DNA of 57,155 nt from Alphaproteobacteria bacterium (GTDB lineage Bacteria; Pseudomonadota; Alphaproteobacteria; Rhizobiales; CAJQND01). The stretch is taken from contig JAAEUE010000198.1 of NCBI GenBank assembly GCA_024227565.1, positions 1 through 57,155 of the forward strand. Direction: 5' to 3'. Shown here one piece after another: positions 1 through 9,291 of the stretch (positions are counted from its first letter, which is position 1; each line of letters begins with the position of its first letter). The notes below the pieces were generated by a model. That model worked only from the letters and a program-made list of their open reading frames with translations. It did no database searches and had not been told where the DNA came from. The position numbers and the translations under genes were made by a program.

Positions 1-1
1 C

Positions 2-127
2 CACAAGGGCAAGCATGGCCACAAGGGCAAGCATGGCCACAAGGGCAAGCATGGCCACAAGGGCAAGCATGGCCACAAGGGCAAGCATGGCCACAAGGGC
101 AAGCATGGCCACAAGGGTAAAAAGGGC
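2..127 (+). repeat. 18-bp tandem repeat, 6 perfect copies plus 1 degenerate
   Basis: The unit cacaagggcaagcatggc repeats without change from 2 to 109, and a seventh copy (110-127) has diverged. The unit is a multiple of three and lies inside an open frame, so copy-number change would lengthen or shorten the protein without a frameshift. The array continues past the left edge of the window. The perfect identity of copies suggests recent expansion by slippage or recombination. Confidence 0.9.
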
Positions 128-220
128 AAACGTGGCGCCCCTGAACCAGCCGTTGCCGCAGTGGCGAACTTCTCTTCACATGCCTGTAACAACAGGATTA
201 CGTGCAGACTCACGAACTAG
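2..220 (+). CDS. C-terminal fragment of a His/Lys/Gly-rich repeat protein (5' end outside window)
   Basis: The frame is open from the first base of the window and ends at a TAG at 218-220. It encodes six perfect copies of the hexapeptide HKGKHG, then a degenerate copy (HKGKKG), then a unique tail of about 30 residues with two cysteines. The first part is extremely basic and histidine-rich, so it could bind metal or nucleic acid, or be an exported repeat protein. I do not recognise the family. A terminator follows about 20 bases after the stop, which supports this frame over the overlapping MATRAS repeat frame. Copy number and the N-terminus cannot be judged because the gene runs off the left edge. 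Confidence 0.6.
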   Translation, partial: HKGKHGHKGKHGHKGKHGHKGKHGHKGKHGHKGKHGHKGKKGKRGAPEPAVAAVANFSSHACNNRITCRLTN

Positions 221-238
221 TCGGTTCTCAATAAAGAG

Positions 239-274
239 AGACGCGCCCTCAAGATCTGATGGGCGCGTCTTTCG
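239..274 (+). terminator. Rho-independent terminator after the repeat protein gene
   Basis: Ten-base arms (agacgcgccc at 239-248 and gggcgcgtct at 261-270) enclose a 12-base loop and are followed by a short T run. It ends the transcript of the repeat gene and separates it from ilvD. Confidence 0.8.
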
Positions 275-386
275 ATTCTAGCTTCCAAACTTTCATGCAG
301 AGTGACCGCCGGTCAAAACCTCTGGCCCCCGTCAACGTCCTGAGCTAGAAAACCCCCGCAACAACAAAACATTGGGGAGCTCTTCA

Positions 387-2261
387 ATGCCTGCGTATCG
401 CTCTCGCACCTCCACCCACGGCCGCAACATGGCCGGCGCCCGTGCCCTATGGCGTGCCACCGGAATGTCGGATGAACAATTCGGCAAGCCTATCATTGCT
501 GTGGCCAACAGCTTCACCCAATTTGTACCAGGCCATGTCCACCTTAAAGACATGGGCCAACTGGTTGCCAAAGAGATTGAAGCCGCAGGCGGCGTGGCCA
601 AGGAATTCAACACCATCGCGGTGGACGACGGCATCGCCATGGGCCATGACGGCATGCTGTATTCGCTGCCAAGCCGCGAGCTCATTGCCGACAGTGTTGA
701 GTACATGTGCAACGCCCATTGCGCCGATGCGGTCATCTGTATCTCCAATTGCGACAAGATCACGCCCGGCATGCTGATGGCTGCCATGCGCCTCAACATT
801 CCGGCAATCTTTGTGTCCGGCGGGCCGATGGAGGCCGGCAAGGTTGTGCTGGACGGCAAAGAGGTGAAGGTCGATCTGGTGGATGCCATGATTAACGCGG
901 TCAATCCGAATGTGTCGGAAGAAGACAGCGAAAAGACCGAGCGCTCGGCCTGCCCAACATGCGGCTCATGCTCTGGCATGTTCACTGCCAACTCCATGAA
1001 CTGCCTGGCCGAGGCCTTGGGCCTCGCCCTGCCCGGCAATGGATCTCTGTTGGCCACGCACGCGTTTCGTGAAGACCTGTTCAAGCAAGCCGGCCGCACC
1101 ATCGTGTCGCTGGCGAGACGCTATTATGAAGAAGATGATGAGACTGCCCTGCCCCGCGGCATCGCCAACTTTGACAGCTTTGAGAACGCCATGACCCTCG
1201 ACATCGCCATGGGCGGGTCGACCAACACAATCTTGCACTTGCTTGCCATGGCACGCGAAGGCGAGGTGCCGTTCACCATGGACGACATCGACCGGCTGAG
1301 CCGCGGCGTTCCGCACCTGTCGAAACTGTCGCCCTCAACCTCGCTCTATCACATGGAAGATGTGCACCGGGCCGGCGGCATCATGCGCATCATGGGCGAG
1401 CTGGACCGGTTGGGCCTGATCCACGACCAGCGGCCAACAGTGCATTCGAAGACCTATGCGGAAGCCCTTGAAAAATGGGACATCATGCGCTCGCCCTCTC
1501 CTGAGGTTGAAGAGTTTTACCGGGCCGCACCCGGCGGGGTCCGGACCGTTGAAGCCTTTTCCTCCAAAAACCTCTGGAAAGATCTCGACCGCGACCAGGA
1601 AGATGGCTGCGTGCATTCCGGCGCGCATGCCTATTCTCAAGATGGCGGCCTTGCGGTGCTCTATGGCAACATTGCCGAGGATGGCTGCATCGTGAAGACA
1701 GCCGGGGTGCCGGCCGAGTGCCTAACCTTCACCGGCAAGGCCCGGATCTTTGAAAGCCAGGACAGCGCCGTGAAGGGCATTCTCGGCAAACAGGTTGCCG
1801 AAGGCGATGTGGTGGTCATTCGCTATGAGGGACCGCGCGGCGGACCGGGCATGCAGGAAATGCTCTATCCAACGTCTTATTTGAAGGCTGTTGGACTTGG
1901 CACAAAATGCGCGCTGATCACCGATGGGCGCTTTTCAGGCGGTTCATCCGGCCTCAGCGTGGGACACATTTCGCCTGAGGCTGCCCTTGGCGGTGCCATT
2001 GGCCTCGTTGAGGAAGGCGATGAGATCCGTATCTCCATCGCCGACCGCCGGCTTCACCTGAACGTGGAACCAGGCGTGCTGGCGGCGCGCCGTGCCGCCA
2101 TGGAAGCCGGAGGCGATGCTGCCTGGCAGCCAACTGAGGTACGCGAGCGCCGCGTGACCTCTGCCCTCAAGGTGTTTGCCGCCTTCGCCACATCCGCTTC
2201 GGAAGGTGCCGCACGGGATGTGGACGGCACCTCGCAAAAGCTGCGGCAAGCGGCCGAGTAG
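387..2261 (+). CDS. ilvD: dihydroxy-acid dehydratase
   Basis: IlvD dehydrates 2,3-dihydroxy-isovalerate and 2,3-dihydroxy-3-methylvalerate to the 2-keto acids that precede valine, leucine and isoleucine. It is a cytoplasmic Fe-S enzyme. The N-terminus ([20 protein letters not shown]) matches the family from its first residue. The first signature, CDKITPGM with cluster ligand Cys122, and the second signature near the end ([12 protein letters not shown]) are both intact. The 624-residue length is normal. I chose the ATG at 387 because GGGGAG lies 7 bases upstream; an in-frame TTG at 372 would add five residues unlike the family. The other branched-chain gene here, ilvE, is 17 kb away, so there is no ilv operon. 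Confidence 0.97.
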   Translation: MPAYRSRTSTHGRNMAGARALWRATGMSDEQFGKPIIAVANSFTQFVPGHVHLKDMGQLVAKEIEAAGGVAKEFNTIAVDDGIAMGHDGMLYSLPSRELIADSVEYMCNAHCADAVICISNCDKITPGMLMAAMRLNIPAIFVSGGPMEAGKVVLDGKEVKVDLVDAMINAVNPNVSEEDSEKTERSACPTCGSCSGMFTANSMNCLAEALGLALPGNGSLLATHAFREDLFKQAGRTIVSLARRYYEEDDETALPRGIANFDSFENAMTLDIAMGGSTNTILHLLAMAREGEVPFTMDDIDRLSRGVPHLSKLSPSTSLYHMEDVHRAGGIMRIMGELDRLGLIHDQRPTVHSKTYAEALEKWDIMRSPSPEVEEFYRAAPGGVRTVEAFSSKNLWKDLDRDQEDGCVHSGAHAYSQDGGLAVLYGNIAEDGCIVKTAGVPAECLTFTGKARIFESQDSAVKGILGKQVAEGDVVVIRYEGPRGGPGMQEMLYPTSYLKAVGLGTKCALITDGRFSGGSSGLSVGHISPEAALGGAIGLVEEGDEIRISIADRRLHLNVEPGVLAARRAAMEAGGDAAWQPTEVRERRVTSALKVFAAFATSASEGAARDVDGTSQKLRQAAE

Positions 2262-2264
2262 CGC

Positions 2265-3431
2265 CTATTCAGGCGCCGCGCTGGCGCGAAACACGAGGAG
2301 CAACGCAAAGCCACCTGCGGCTGCAGCCATCAAACTTGCGGCCAGGAAGGCGTTTGCCCCATAGGCCAGATAGAGCGGGCCTGCCGATGCGGTGGCCAGA
2401 GAAATGATGAGGCCGCCGGCAACGGCTGAATAGAGCGCTTGGGCGGTGTTGTGCAGGTGGTCAGGCACAGTGCGCGCGATGTGGTGCATCACGCCCAGAT
2501 GGGTTGCCCCGAAGGTTAGCCCATGCAGCAATTGCAGCACGACGAGACCTGCAAGCCCGGGGTCAAGCGCGGTGCCGCTCCAGCGGACCACAGCTGCGCC
2601 GGCGCCTAGCACAAGCAAACCGGTTGGCGTGAACAGCCTTACCGCTCGCCCAGAGACGAAGAACAATGCAACCTCGGCCACAACACCAAGGCTCCACAAG
2701 ATCCCGATGACACCGCCTGGAATGCCGCTGGCTTGCCAATGCAATGTCCCAAAACTGTAGTACACAGAGTGACTGGCCTGGGTAAGCCCGGCAGCCATCA
2801 GAAACACCAGGAACATTGGGCTGACCAAAAGCTTCACCGCATCGCGAATGCGGACCTGCTTGGCGCCGTCGGAGGTTGCCCTTGCCGGGTCTGAGCTTTT
2901 GGGCAAACACAAGATTGCCACCAAGATCAGGCCGTGGCTTGCGGCCAGCACCCAGATAATCTCTCCAGGATCGATCACATCGAGCGCCAAGCCGCCACCC
3001 AAGCTGGCCGCCATGAAGGCGAGCGAGCCCCACAGCCGCATGCGGCCATAATCGAGCCCGTGATCAGAGGCACCGCGCACGGCAATCACCTCGGTCATGG
3101 GCACTATGGGTGCCCAGAAGAACGCCGACGACACGGCCACCAACCCGATGAGCCAAACCGAGTTGACGAAAGTTAGCGCCAGGGCGCCGGCAAACGGCAG
3201 CACTGCCAGCCATATCAACACTCTGCGCCGGGCGCCGGTTTTGTCGACGACAAAGGAAAACAGCGGGCCAGAGACCGTGCGAACCGCGATCTGCGAGGCC
3301 AGAACCAACGCAATTTCGCCCGTGGTCAGCCCACGTGCCTGAAGCCACACCGGAAAGAAGGGCAGATAGATCCCGATGGTAAAGAACAGCGCGCCATATA
3401 GGCCCGATAAACGTGCGCGCATGTTTTTCAT
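2265..3431 (-). CDS. MFS transporter (MFS_1-like, LacY/HcaT-type)
   Basis: This is a 12-helix major facilitator protein of about 388 residues. The N-terminal segment (ARLSGLYGALFFTIGIYLPF) and the cytoplasmic loop after helix 2 (FVVDKTGARRR) resemble the MFS_1-like group that includes the phenylpropionate transporter HcaT and nucleoside/H+ symporters. The substrate cannot be predicted. Start: a GTG at 3455 is possible, but the ATG at 3431 begins closer to the usual basic N-terminus. The gene converges on ilvD with only 3 bases between the stops. Confidence 0.85.
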   Translation of the reverse strand: MKNMRARLSGLYGALFFTIGIYLPFFPVWLQARGLTTGEIALVLASQIAVRTVSGPLFSFVVDKTGARRRVLIWLAVLPFAGALALTFVNSVWLIGLVAVSSAFFWAPIVPMTEVIAVRGASDHGLDYGRMRLWGSLAFMAASLGGGLALDVIDPGEIIWVLAASHGLILVAILCLPKSSDPARATSDGAKQVRIRDAVKLLVSPMFLVFLMAAGLTQASHSVYYSFGTLHWQASGIPGGVIGILWSLGVVAEVALFFVSGRAVRLFTPTGLLVLGAGAAVVRWSGTALDPGLAGLVVLQLLHGLTFGATHLGVMHHIARTVPDHLHNTAQALYSAVAGGLIISLATASAGPLYLAYGANAFLAASLMAAAAGGFALLLVFRASAAPE

Positions 3432-3601
3432 CGGCAAATCTCTGATTTTCTCCACTTAGGCGAGGCCGAACAGTCGGACCGGTTCGCCGCTTAACGTGAT
3501 CTAAACCTATCGCTAACCATAATGGAGATCGTTAGTTGGTGCTGTGCGAGTGCTGGGAAACAGCTGCACGGGTGTTAGTGAAGTTCAAGTGGGTTAAGTA
3601 G

Positions 3602-4993
3602 ATGGCTAAGGGCAACGTTGTAGCGGGATTGAGCGAAGAGCAATACGCTGAAATTGAACTCGCGGTAATGGAATCAGCGCGGGGACGGACATTCCTAAGA
3701 GAATTTCTTGCACGCAATCGCAGCGCCGACACCAGGATGCTGCTGGATGCCATATCGAGGCTGGAAAGCGCCCTATGCCTAAAGGCAATTGAGCGTGAGG
3801 GCGGTGAACAGTTCACTCCTGCATTGGCCGAAATTGCCTCCGTGGTCACCGCAACCCGCACTGAAATTGCAGCCATCCGCAATGACCTGATTGCTGGCGG
3901 CGGCGCTTTGGCACAAGGGCCCGAGGCATTCACCACTGCAGCAGAGCAAGCCAATCTACTGTCAGCTGAGCTTCTGAGCCAGGTGGAACAGGTTGAAAAC
4001 CTGGCCTGGAAAATCCGCGAACTTGGCGTTGAATCCGACATCTGCGACAAACTGGATGTGTGCGTTGAAGATCTCATGACCCTGTGCTGGAAACAGGATG
4101 TGAACGGCCAGCGTGCAGCCAAAGCTTTGAGCGTTCTGCAGTTTGTAAACGACCGCACCGGCGGCAATCTCGTCAGCGTTGGCGGTGGTGCAGCTGGTGA
4201 TGAGGCCGAGCAAGATGCACTTTGTGCACCCAGCGAACCAGAGGCTGTGAATACTTCACAAGATGCATATTTTGCTGAAGATGTTGAGTTGTTCAGCGAA
4301 AACCCCGAACCGGCGGCCCAAGCGGTACCGCAGGCCCCTGCCCCAGGACTTACGTACGCTGAAACAACCGCAGAAGATCCGTTGAGCTCTGACGAGATTG
4401 TTGCAGAAACAACCAGCACAGATGAAATCCCGGCCGAACCTGAAACTATCGAGCCGGTTGAGACTGCTGAAACCACTGAAAACACAGAATCCGAAGTTCC
4501 CTCAGCGCCGTCAACCATGACGGCCTCGGCGCTCATGCAGGCCCCCACTGAAATGATCGGGCCGGCAAATATGAAGGGTTTCAACGAAATGGCCGCATCG
4601 ATCGATGCACCTGGCCCTTTCAACTCCACAACCCTCGCCCAAATGGTAACTCCTGCCCAAGAGCCGAGCGCTGAGGAAGCGCCTGCTGGCCAGGGCGGGC
4701 CGCAGGCTGAGTCAACCGACCCTTTTCAGGTGGAATTGGATAGGCTGGCAAAAAAGGATGGATTTGCGTTCAATCCTGAAGAGAACGCCAACACCCCATC
4801 TGACGCCGCACCTGTGGCCGAAGAACAGGCGTCCTCAGATGACGAAGACGGCAATGGCCACATTGTGATCATCCGCACGCCCAGCGAGCCAGATGTGAAC
4901 AGGTTGCCAGAAGCCATCACCCAGGAAAAACCTGCCGAGGACGGGGAGGTTCCCATGGTGGAAATTTCACCGCCTGCCGCAACCTCAGCCTAA
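3602..4993 (+). CDS. CheZ-motif protein with long acidic disordered tail
   Basis: The first 190 residues are mostly helical. They carry CWKQDVNGQRAAKAL at about 162-176, which resembles the CheZ phosphatase signature QDxTGQ: the catalytic-type Asp (166) and Gln (170) are kept, while Thr is Asn. Residues 115-150 (SAELLSQVEQVENLAWKIRE) resemble the preceding CheZ-type helix. From about 195 to 463 the chain is rich in Glu, Pro, Ala and Thr, with no predicted fold. No chemotaxis gene is nearby. It may be a response-regulator phosphatase or only a structural relative; the tail suggests a scaffold or interaction role. The basis is motif resemblance only. Downstream it converges with the dehydratase gene. 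Confidence 0.7.
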   Translation: MAKGNVVAGLSEEQYAEIELAVMESARGRTFLREFLARNRSADTRMLLDAISRLESALCLKAIEREGGEQFTPALAEIASVVTATRTEIAAIRNDLIAGGGALAQGPEAFTTAAEQANLLSAELLSQVEQVENLAWKIRELGVESDICDKLDVCVEDLMTLCWKQDVNGQRAAKALSVLQFVNDRTGGNLVSVGGGAAGDEAEQDALCAPSEPEAVNTSQDAYFAEDVELFSENPEPAAQAVPQAPAPGLTYAETTAEDPLSSDEIVAETTSTDEIPAEPETIEPVETAETTENTESEVPSAPSTMTASALMQAPTEMIGPANMKGFNEMAASIDAPGPFNSTTLAQMVTPAQEPSAEEAPAGQGGPQAESTDPFQVELDRLAKKDGFAFNPEENANTPSDAAPVAEEQASSDDEDGNGHIVIIRTPSEPDVNRLPEAITQEKPAEDGEVPMVEISPPAATSA

Positions 4994-5004
4994 GCTGCTC
5001 ACCC

Positions 5005-6018
5005 TCAATGGGCGTTCACAATTTCCGAGAACAGACCCGGATCCACATTGCCGCCAGAAAGCACAATGGCAATGTTGCGGTCCTTGCAATCGAGCTTGCC
5101 AGCCAAAACGGCTGCAAGGCAAACCGCCCCGCCTGGCTCGACAACAAGCTTCAAGGTTCTGAAGGCATAGGCAACGGCCAGCCTGACCTCATCATCGCTG
5201 ACGGCAAGACCACCGGTTGCCCGGGGCTGATTGATGGCAAATGTCATTTTGCCGGGCTGCGCCGACAGCAGTGCATCGCACACCGAGCCAGTGGCCTGCT
5301 TGTTCTTTCGCCGTTTGCCAGACTTGAGCGAGCGCAAATGATCATCGAAGTCTTCGGGTTCAACCGAATAGATTTCCGTATCCGGGAACAGCCCCTCAAA
5401 CGCCAGCGATGTGCCCGCCAACAGCCCGCCTCCGCCTGCGGGCACCAGGAGCGCGTTCGGTGAAACCCCGCGCGCGCTCAGGTCCTGGGCAAACTCCAGG
5501 CCGGCCGTGCCTTGGCCAGCGATGATGTTGGCATCATCGTAGGGGGGCACAATCACCGCACCGCGCTTTTTGGCCAGATCCTTGGCAATGGCCTCGCGGT
5601 CTTCCGAGCCGCGGTCATACTGCACCACCTCGGCGCCGTATCCTGCGGTGTTGGAGACTTTGATTTCCGGCGTGTCCTCAGGCATCACGATAACCGCCGG
5701 CATATCCTTTAACTGGGCGGCGGCGGCAACCCCTTGCGCGTGGTTTCCCGATGAATAGGCCACAACCCCGCCTTCGCGCGCATCAAGGCCCAACTGGGAG
5801 ATGCGGTTGAACGCACCGCGGAACTTAAACGATCCCGTCCGCTGCAGGCATTCAGGCTTGATCAGCACCCGGCCACCCACCAGGTCATTCAACGCGGGGT
5901 TTTCAATAATCGGCGTGCGCAGCGCTTTTCCGGCAATTCGCACCGCCGCCATTTGCACGTCGTCATAACCCGGCAGGGCCGGCGGCGATTTTGCCTTTGA
6001 TGATGCGGCTGGGGACAT
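5005..6018 (-). CDS. threonine/serine dehydratase (PLP fold type II)
   Basis: The protein deaminates threonine or serine to 2-oxo acid and ammonia. The PLP lysine is K65 in TGSFKFRGA, the substrate-carboxylate loop is SSGNHAQG (89-96), the phosphate-binding glycine loop is GGGGLLAG (195-202), and SGGN near the C-terminus contacts the pyridine ring. At 337 residues it has only the catalytic domain, with no ACT-like regulatory domain, so it resembles catabolic or promiscuous ammonia-lyases rather than feedback-inhibited IlvA. Serine racemase is an alternative for this fold. It has no operon partner: the LysE exporter starts about 80 bases upstream on the same strand. Confidence 0.9.
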   Translation of the reverse strand: MSPAASSKAKSPPALPGYDDVQMAAVRIAGKALRTPIIENPALNDLVGGRVLIKPECLQRTGSFKFRGAFNRISQLGLDAREGGVVAYSSGNHAQGVAAAAQLKDMPAVIVMPEDTPEIKVSNTAGYGAEVVQYDRGSEDREAIAKDLAKKRGAVIVPPYDDANIIAGQGTAGLEFAQDLSARGVSPNALLVPAGGGGLLAGTSLAFEGLFPDTEIYSVEPEDFDDHLRSLKSGKRRKNKQATGSVCDALLSAQPGKMTFAINQPRATGGLAVSDDEVRLAVAYAFRTLKLVVEPGGAVCLAAVLAGKLDCKDRNIAIVLSGGNVDPGLFSEIVNAH

Positions 6019-6099
6019 GGCCGGTCCTTCTGTTTGATCTTTGAAAACACACTGTGCCGCCGAACCGTGACGATGCCATGGCTGGCGAGGCGATTTCGG

Positions 6100-6693
6100 T
6101 CAAATGTACAGCATTGCGATCGATGCCACCACGAGGGCAGCCATAGACGTGTTGAAAACCTTCAACGCCCGGTCTGAGCGCAGATATCGGCCAATGGCCG
6201 TGCCGAACAGACACCACACAGCGCAGGCAGGATATGAGATCGCGGCAAACAAGGCGGCTATGAACATGGTTTCGGCCACATAGTTGCCGCCAACGGTGGT
6301 GAACGCCGTGAGCGAGCTCACTGCAACGATCCAGGCTTTGGGGTTCAACCACTGGAATAGTGCCGCCTGCACAAATGAGAACGGCTTGCCGGTTTGCTCG
6401 CCGGATTTGCTGCGCCTTGCTGAGGCAATCTTCCAGGCCAGAAACAACAAATACGCCGTCCCAAGCCACTTCAGCACCTCATGGGCCCCAGGGTAGGACG
6501 CGAAGAACCGGCCCAGCCCCAACCCGACGGCTATGATCATGAGCGGAAAACCAAAAGCGATGCCCAGCATGTGTGGATTGGAGCGCGAATATCCAAAATT
6601 TGCCCCCGAAGCCGTAACCATCAGCGTGTTCGGCCCCGGGGTCACCGAGGCCGCAATGGCAAACGAGACGATTGGAATGAGGAACTCGATCAT
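6100..6693 (-). CDS. LysE/RhtB-family amino-acid exporter
   Basis: This is a six-helix inner-membrane exporter of the LysE superfamily, about 197 residues. The hallmark N-terminal motif ASVTPGPNTLMV is present, as is the mid-protein FQWLNPKAWIVAVSSL. Such proteins export amino acids or analogues. Its position directly upstream of, and co-oriented with, the threonine/serine dehydratase fits a role in balancing threonine or homoserine, but this is inference. The start is the ATG at 6693; a TTG at 6717 would add eight residues ahead of the usual MIEFL-type start. Confidence 0.9.
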   Translation of the reverse strand: MIEFLIPIVSFAIAASVTPGPNTLMVTASGANFGYSRSNPHMLGIAFGFPLMIIAVGLGLGRFFASYPGAHEVLKWLGTAYLLFLAWKIASARRSKSGEQTGKPFSFVQAALFQWLNPKAWIVAVSSLTAFTTVGGNYVAETMFIAALFAAISYPACAVWCLFGTAIGRYLRSDRALKVFNTSMAALVVASIAMLYI

Positions 6694-6736
6694 CAGGTTG
6701 AAATCCGGACAAACCAATTAGGTAAGTAATATTGAC

Positions 6737-7444
6737 CTAATTACCCTCAAGCTGCAACAAGCTTATTGGCGCGTGTGTGCTCAGTTCGCGCAGCAGCTTC
6801 AATTTGATCGCCCGGGCAAAATCGGCATAGCTGTTGGCTTGCATCACGAAGGCTCCCGGGCCGGAGATCACGTTTTTCTGGAAATAGCTGGTGAGGACCC
6901 CTGTGGGATCTACCGCCAGGCCGTTGACCTGAACTCCGGCTCTGCGGGCAACGCCTTGCGCGTAGGAGGGCGTCGAACCGGCATTGTAGCGGTCATCGGC
7001 AGAAACATCCACGACACGGCGAACGCCATTATATTCATTATTTTCAATGAGTTGAACAGAGTATATCACCGCCTCACCGATTGCCGTTCCCGATGCCCTT
7101 GCCTGGTTGGCATTGCGCTTGATTGCATCGGCGAATGCATATGCAGTTGCCTGATCATGGACTTGGGTCCACCCCACCACTTGAATCTGCTCAAACCTGG
7201 AGCTCCACTCCACATAGGTAACCGCCACACCGCCTTGCCCTTGGGCTGAAATGGCTGCGACAACGTCGGGATCTTTGAATGCCCTCACATGGCCGGACAC
7301 CTGAAGCTGAAATTCCTGCGGATCAACGCTGGACGACGCATCGACTGCAAGAACAAGCTCTAAAACCACTTTGTTACCCGCAGCACCAGCAGGGGTAAGC
7401 ATCAGCGTGAGTGAAGCCAGGAATGCCGCCAGGATGGCCTTCAT
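6737..7444 (-). CDS. secreted DUF1194 (VWA-like) protein
   Basis: A signal peptide (MKAILAAFLASLTLMLTPAGA) is followed by a von Willebrand A-like domain. The MIDAS loop is visible as DASSS (residues 35-39), and SGTAIGEAV supplies the usual Thr. The segment VDVSADDRYNAG fits the third metal-binding stretch. The length of 235 residues covers a single domain, so it is probably a periplasmic metal-dependent adhesion or interaction protein of unknown function. I chose the ATG at 7444 because the ORF upstream adds a polar extension before the signal peptide. It is divergent from the oxygenase gene at 7570. Confidence 0.85.
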   Translation of the reverse strand: MKAILAAFLASLTLMLTPAGAAGNKVVLELVLAVDASSSVDPQEFQLQVSGHVRAFKDPDVVAAISAQGQGGVAVTYVEWSSRFEQIQVVGWTQVHDQATAYAFADAIKRNANQARASGTAIGEAVIYSVQLIENNEYNGVRRVVDVSADDRYNAGSTPSYAQGVARRAGVQVNGLAVDPTGVLTSYFQKNVISGPGAFVMQANSYADFARAIKLKLLRELSTHAPISLLQLEGN

Positions 7445-7569
7445 CGTGTTTTGAGCCAGTGTTTGTGTGTTTGCGCGACTATAGCGTGGCAACGGCCGGT
7501 GTCAGTTGACAATTCAGCGATAGTCGTCAGGCTGCCGTTAGACCCCACCGCGGTGCGACAGGAGCAATC

Positions 7570-8400
7570 ATGACGCAATCTCAAAAGTCCATTGTGAACC
7601 TTGCTGCGTATCCGATTGCAGATACAAAGGCCCCAGCCCGGGCACAAACCGTAGAGCGCTTTCGCAACGAGCTTGAGAGCCGGCAATATTGTGTGTTGCC
7701 AGGCTTTGTGTTGCCTGAGATGTGCGATCAATTGGTGAAGGAGGTCAGACAACGCCTGCCGAACGCATATGGCAACAACTCCCGGCGCAATTGCTATTTG
7801 CAGCGCCAGGGCGACAGCACCCGGCCGGACGATCATCCTTCCAACAAGCTCTTCGATGCCAGCTACCGCATGCTCGCCTATGATCTGTTTGACGAGGGAT
7901 CACTGTTGCGCTCGCTCTATACCTGGGAACCGTTACGCGCATTCGTGGCCGATATTGTTGGGGCGGAGACCCTGCATCTCAGCGAAGACCCTTACCAGCC
8001 GGCGAACGTGCTCTGCTACGGGCCGGGCGACAGATCGGCATGGCATTTTGATTCCACCAGCGCCTTCACCATGACCTTGATGCTGCAGGCGGCAGAGGCT
8101 GGCGGCGATTTCATGATCTCGCCTCACACCCGAAACGAAGCCGGCCAAGACGATGCCGGCAAACTTCAGAAGCTGCGTTCGGTTCTCGATGGCGACGAGA
8201 CCCACGTGGTGACCGTGCCGCGCGAACCTGGCGCTCTGGTGATCTTCAGGGGATGCACGTCTGTGCATTGCGTCAGTCCGGTGGAAGGGGACACAGACCG
8301 CCTGATGGCCGTGTTCGTCTACGAAGACGAGCCCGGTGTGATCGGCGATCCGGAAGTGAACCGCACCGTGTACGGACCACGCACAGCGCTGGCGCAATAG
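7570..8400 (+). CDS. Fe(II)/2-oxoglutarate-dependent oxygenase-like protein
   Basis: The predicted double-stranded beta-helix has the facial triad H159-x-D161 (in SAWHFDSTS) and H233 (in CTSVHCVSP), and an Arg (R244, in DRLMAVF) placed to bind 2-oxoglutarate. The fold resembles phytanoyl-CoA dioxygenase-like and related small-molecule hydroxylases. The substrate is unknown. It sits 57 bases upstream of a beta-keto acid cleavage enzyme gene in the same direction, so the two may act in one catabolic route in which hydroxylation precedes cleavage. That link is inference from spacing. Confidence 0.8.
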   Translation: MTQSQKSIVNLAAYPIADTKAPARAQTVERFRNELESRQYCVLPGFVLPEMCDQLVKEVRQRLPNAYGNNSRRNCYLQRQGDSTRPDDHPSNKLFDASYRMLAYDLFDEGSLLRSLYTWEPLRAFVADIVGAETLHLSEDPYQPANVLCYGPGDRSAWHFDSTSAFTMTLMLQAAEAGGDFMISPHTRNEAGQDDAGKLQKLRSVLDGDETHVVTVPREPGALVIFRGCTSVHCVSPVEGDTDRLMAVFVYEDEPGVIGDPEVNRTVYGPRTALAQ

Positions 8401-8457
8401 ATCTTGCAGGAACGCTGCGAACCTGTTTTGCTGCCGCGCAAACAAGGAGGCAGGTTG

Positions 8458-9291
8458 ATGAGCAATCCGTGCATTATATGCGTCGCCATAACAGGGTCGG
8501 TCCCAACAAAGGCTGACAATCCGGCGGTGCCGATTACGATCACCGAGCAGATTGAATCAACCCACGAGGCCTTTGAGGCCGGCGCTAGTATTGCCCATTG
8601 CCACGTGCGCAATGAGGATCAAACCCCCACCTCTGACCCGGACAAGTTCGCCGCCCTCACCGAGGGCCTGCGCAAACATTGTCCAGGCATGATCGTGCAG
8701 CTCTCGACCGGCGGCCGCTCCGGCACCGGGCACGAGCGCGGGGCCATGTTGCCGTTGGAACCGGACATGGCGTCGCTCACCGTGGGGTCGAACAATTTTC
8801 CAACCCGGGCCTACCAACACTCACCGGAGCTGCTGGATTGGCCAGCCTCTGAAATGCCGAAATATAGAGTCAAACCGGAGATCGAAGCCTTTGATTTAAG
8901 TCACATATTTCAGTCTGTGAAAATGATGCAGGATGGCCGTCTGCAAGGCCCACTCTATGTGCAGTTCGTCATGGGCGTGAAGAACGCCATGCCGGTGGAC
9001 CGCCAGGTGTTCGACTTTTATGTGGAGACTGTCAGGCGCCTTGCACCCGAAGCCAAATGGTGCGGTGCCGGGATCGGCCGCAATCAGATAGTGCTCAATG
9101 AATGGTGCATCTCAGAGGGTGGCCATGTGCGCACCGGGCTTGAAGACAATGTGCGCCTGGACAAGGAAAACCTGGCCCCGTCCAACGCGGCCCTTGTCAA
9201 GAAGGCAGCCGCTCTGTGCGAGAAGTATGTGCGCCCCGTGGCCACTTGGCAGCAAGCCCGTGAGATCTTGGGGCTAAGGCCCGCGGCCTAA
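8458..9291 (+). CDS. beta-keto acid cleavage enzyme (BKACE, DUF849 family)
   Basis: BKACE enzymes condense a beta-keto acid with acetyl-CoA and release acetoacetate plus a new CoA ester. The zinc-site histidines H47 and H49 are in ASIAHCHVR, and the family segment GIGRNQ and HVRTGLEDN (223-231) are present. The length of 277 residues is standard. The start is the ATG at 8458, preceded by AAGGAGG at 8444-8450; the ORF extends 54 bases further upstream without an SD. The substrate cannot be read from sequence. Its last four bases overlap the convergent flippase gene. Confidence 0.92.
   Translation: MSNPCIICVAITGSVPTKADNPAVPITITEQIESTHEAFEAGASIAHCHVRNEDQTPTSDPDKFAALTEGLRKHCPGMIVQLSTGGRSGTGHERGAMLPLEPDMASLTVGSNNFPTRAYQHSPELLDWPASEMPKYRVKPEIEAFDLSHIFQSVKMMQDGRLQGPLYVQFVMGVKNAMPVDRQVFDFYVETVRRLAPEAKWCGAGIGRNQIVLNEWCISEGGHVRTGLEDNVRLDKENLAPSNAALVKKAAALCEKYVRPVATWQQAREILGLRPAA

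Noticed and set aside
2..127. CRISPR-like array
   Set aside because: Units are contiguous with no spacers and keep a reading frame, so this is a coding tandem repeat.
15..281. Frame encoding MATRAS repeats
   Set aside because: It runs past the terminator at 239-274, and the HKGKHG frame ends just before it; the latter is the better reading.
3532..4629. 365-codon Ser-rich open frame on the minus strand
   Set aside because: It is the complement of the CheZ-motif protein, whose Glu/Ala/Thr codons give Ser-rich shadow; no start site or signal.
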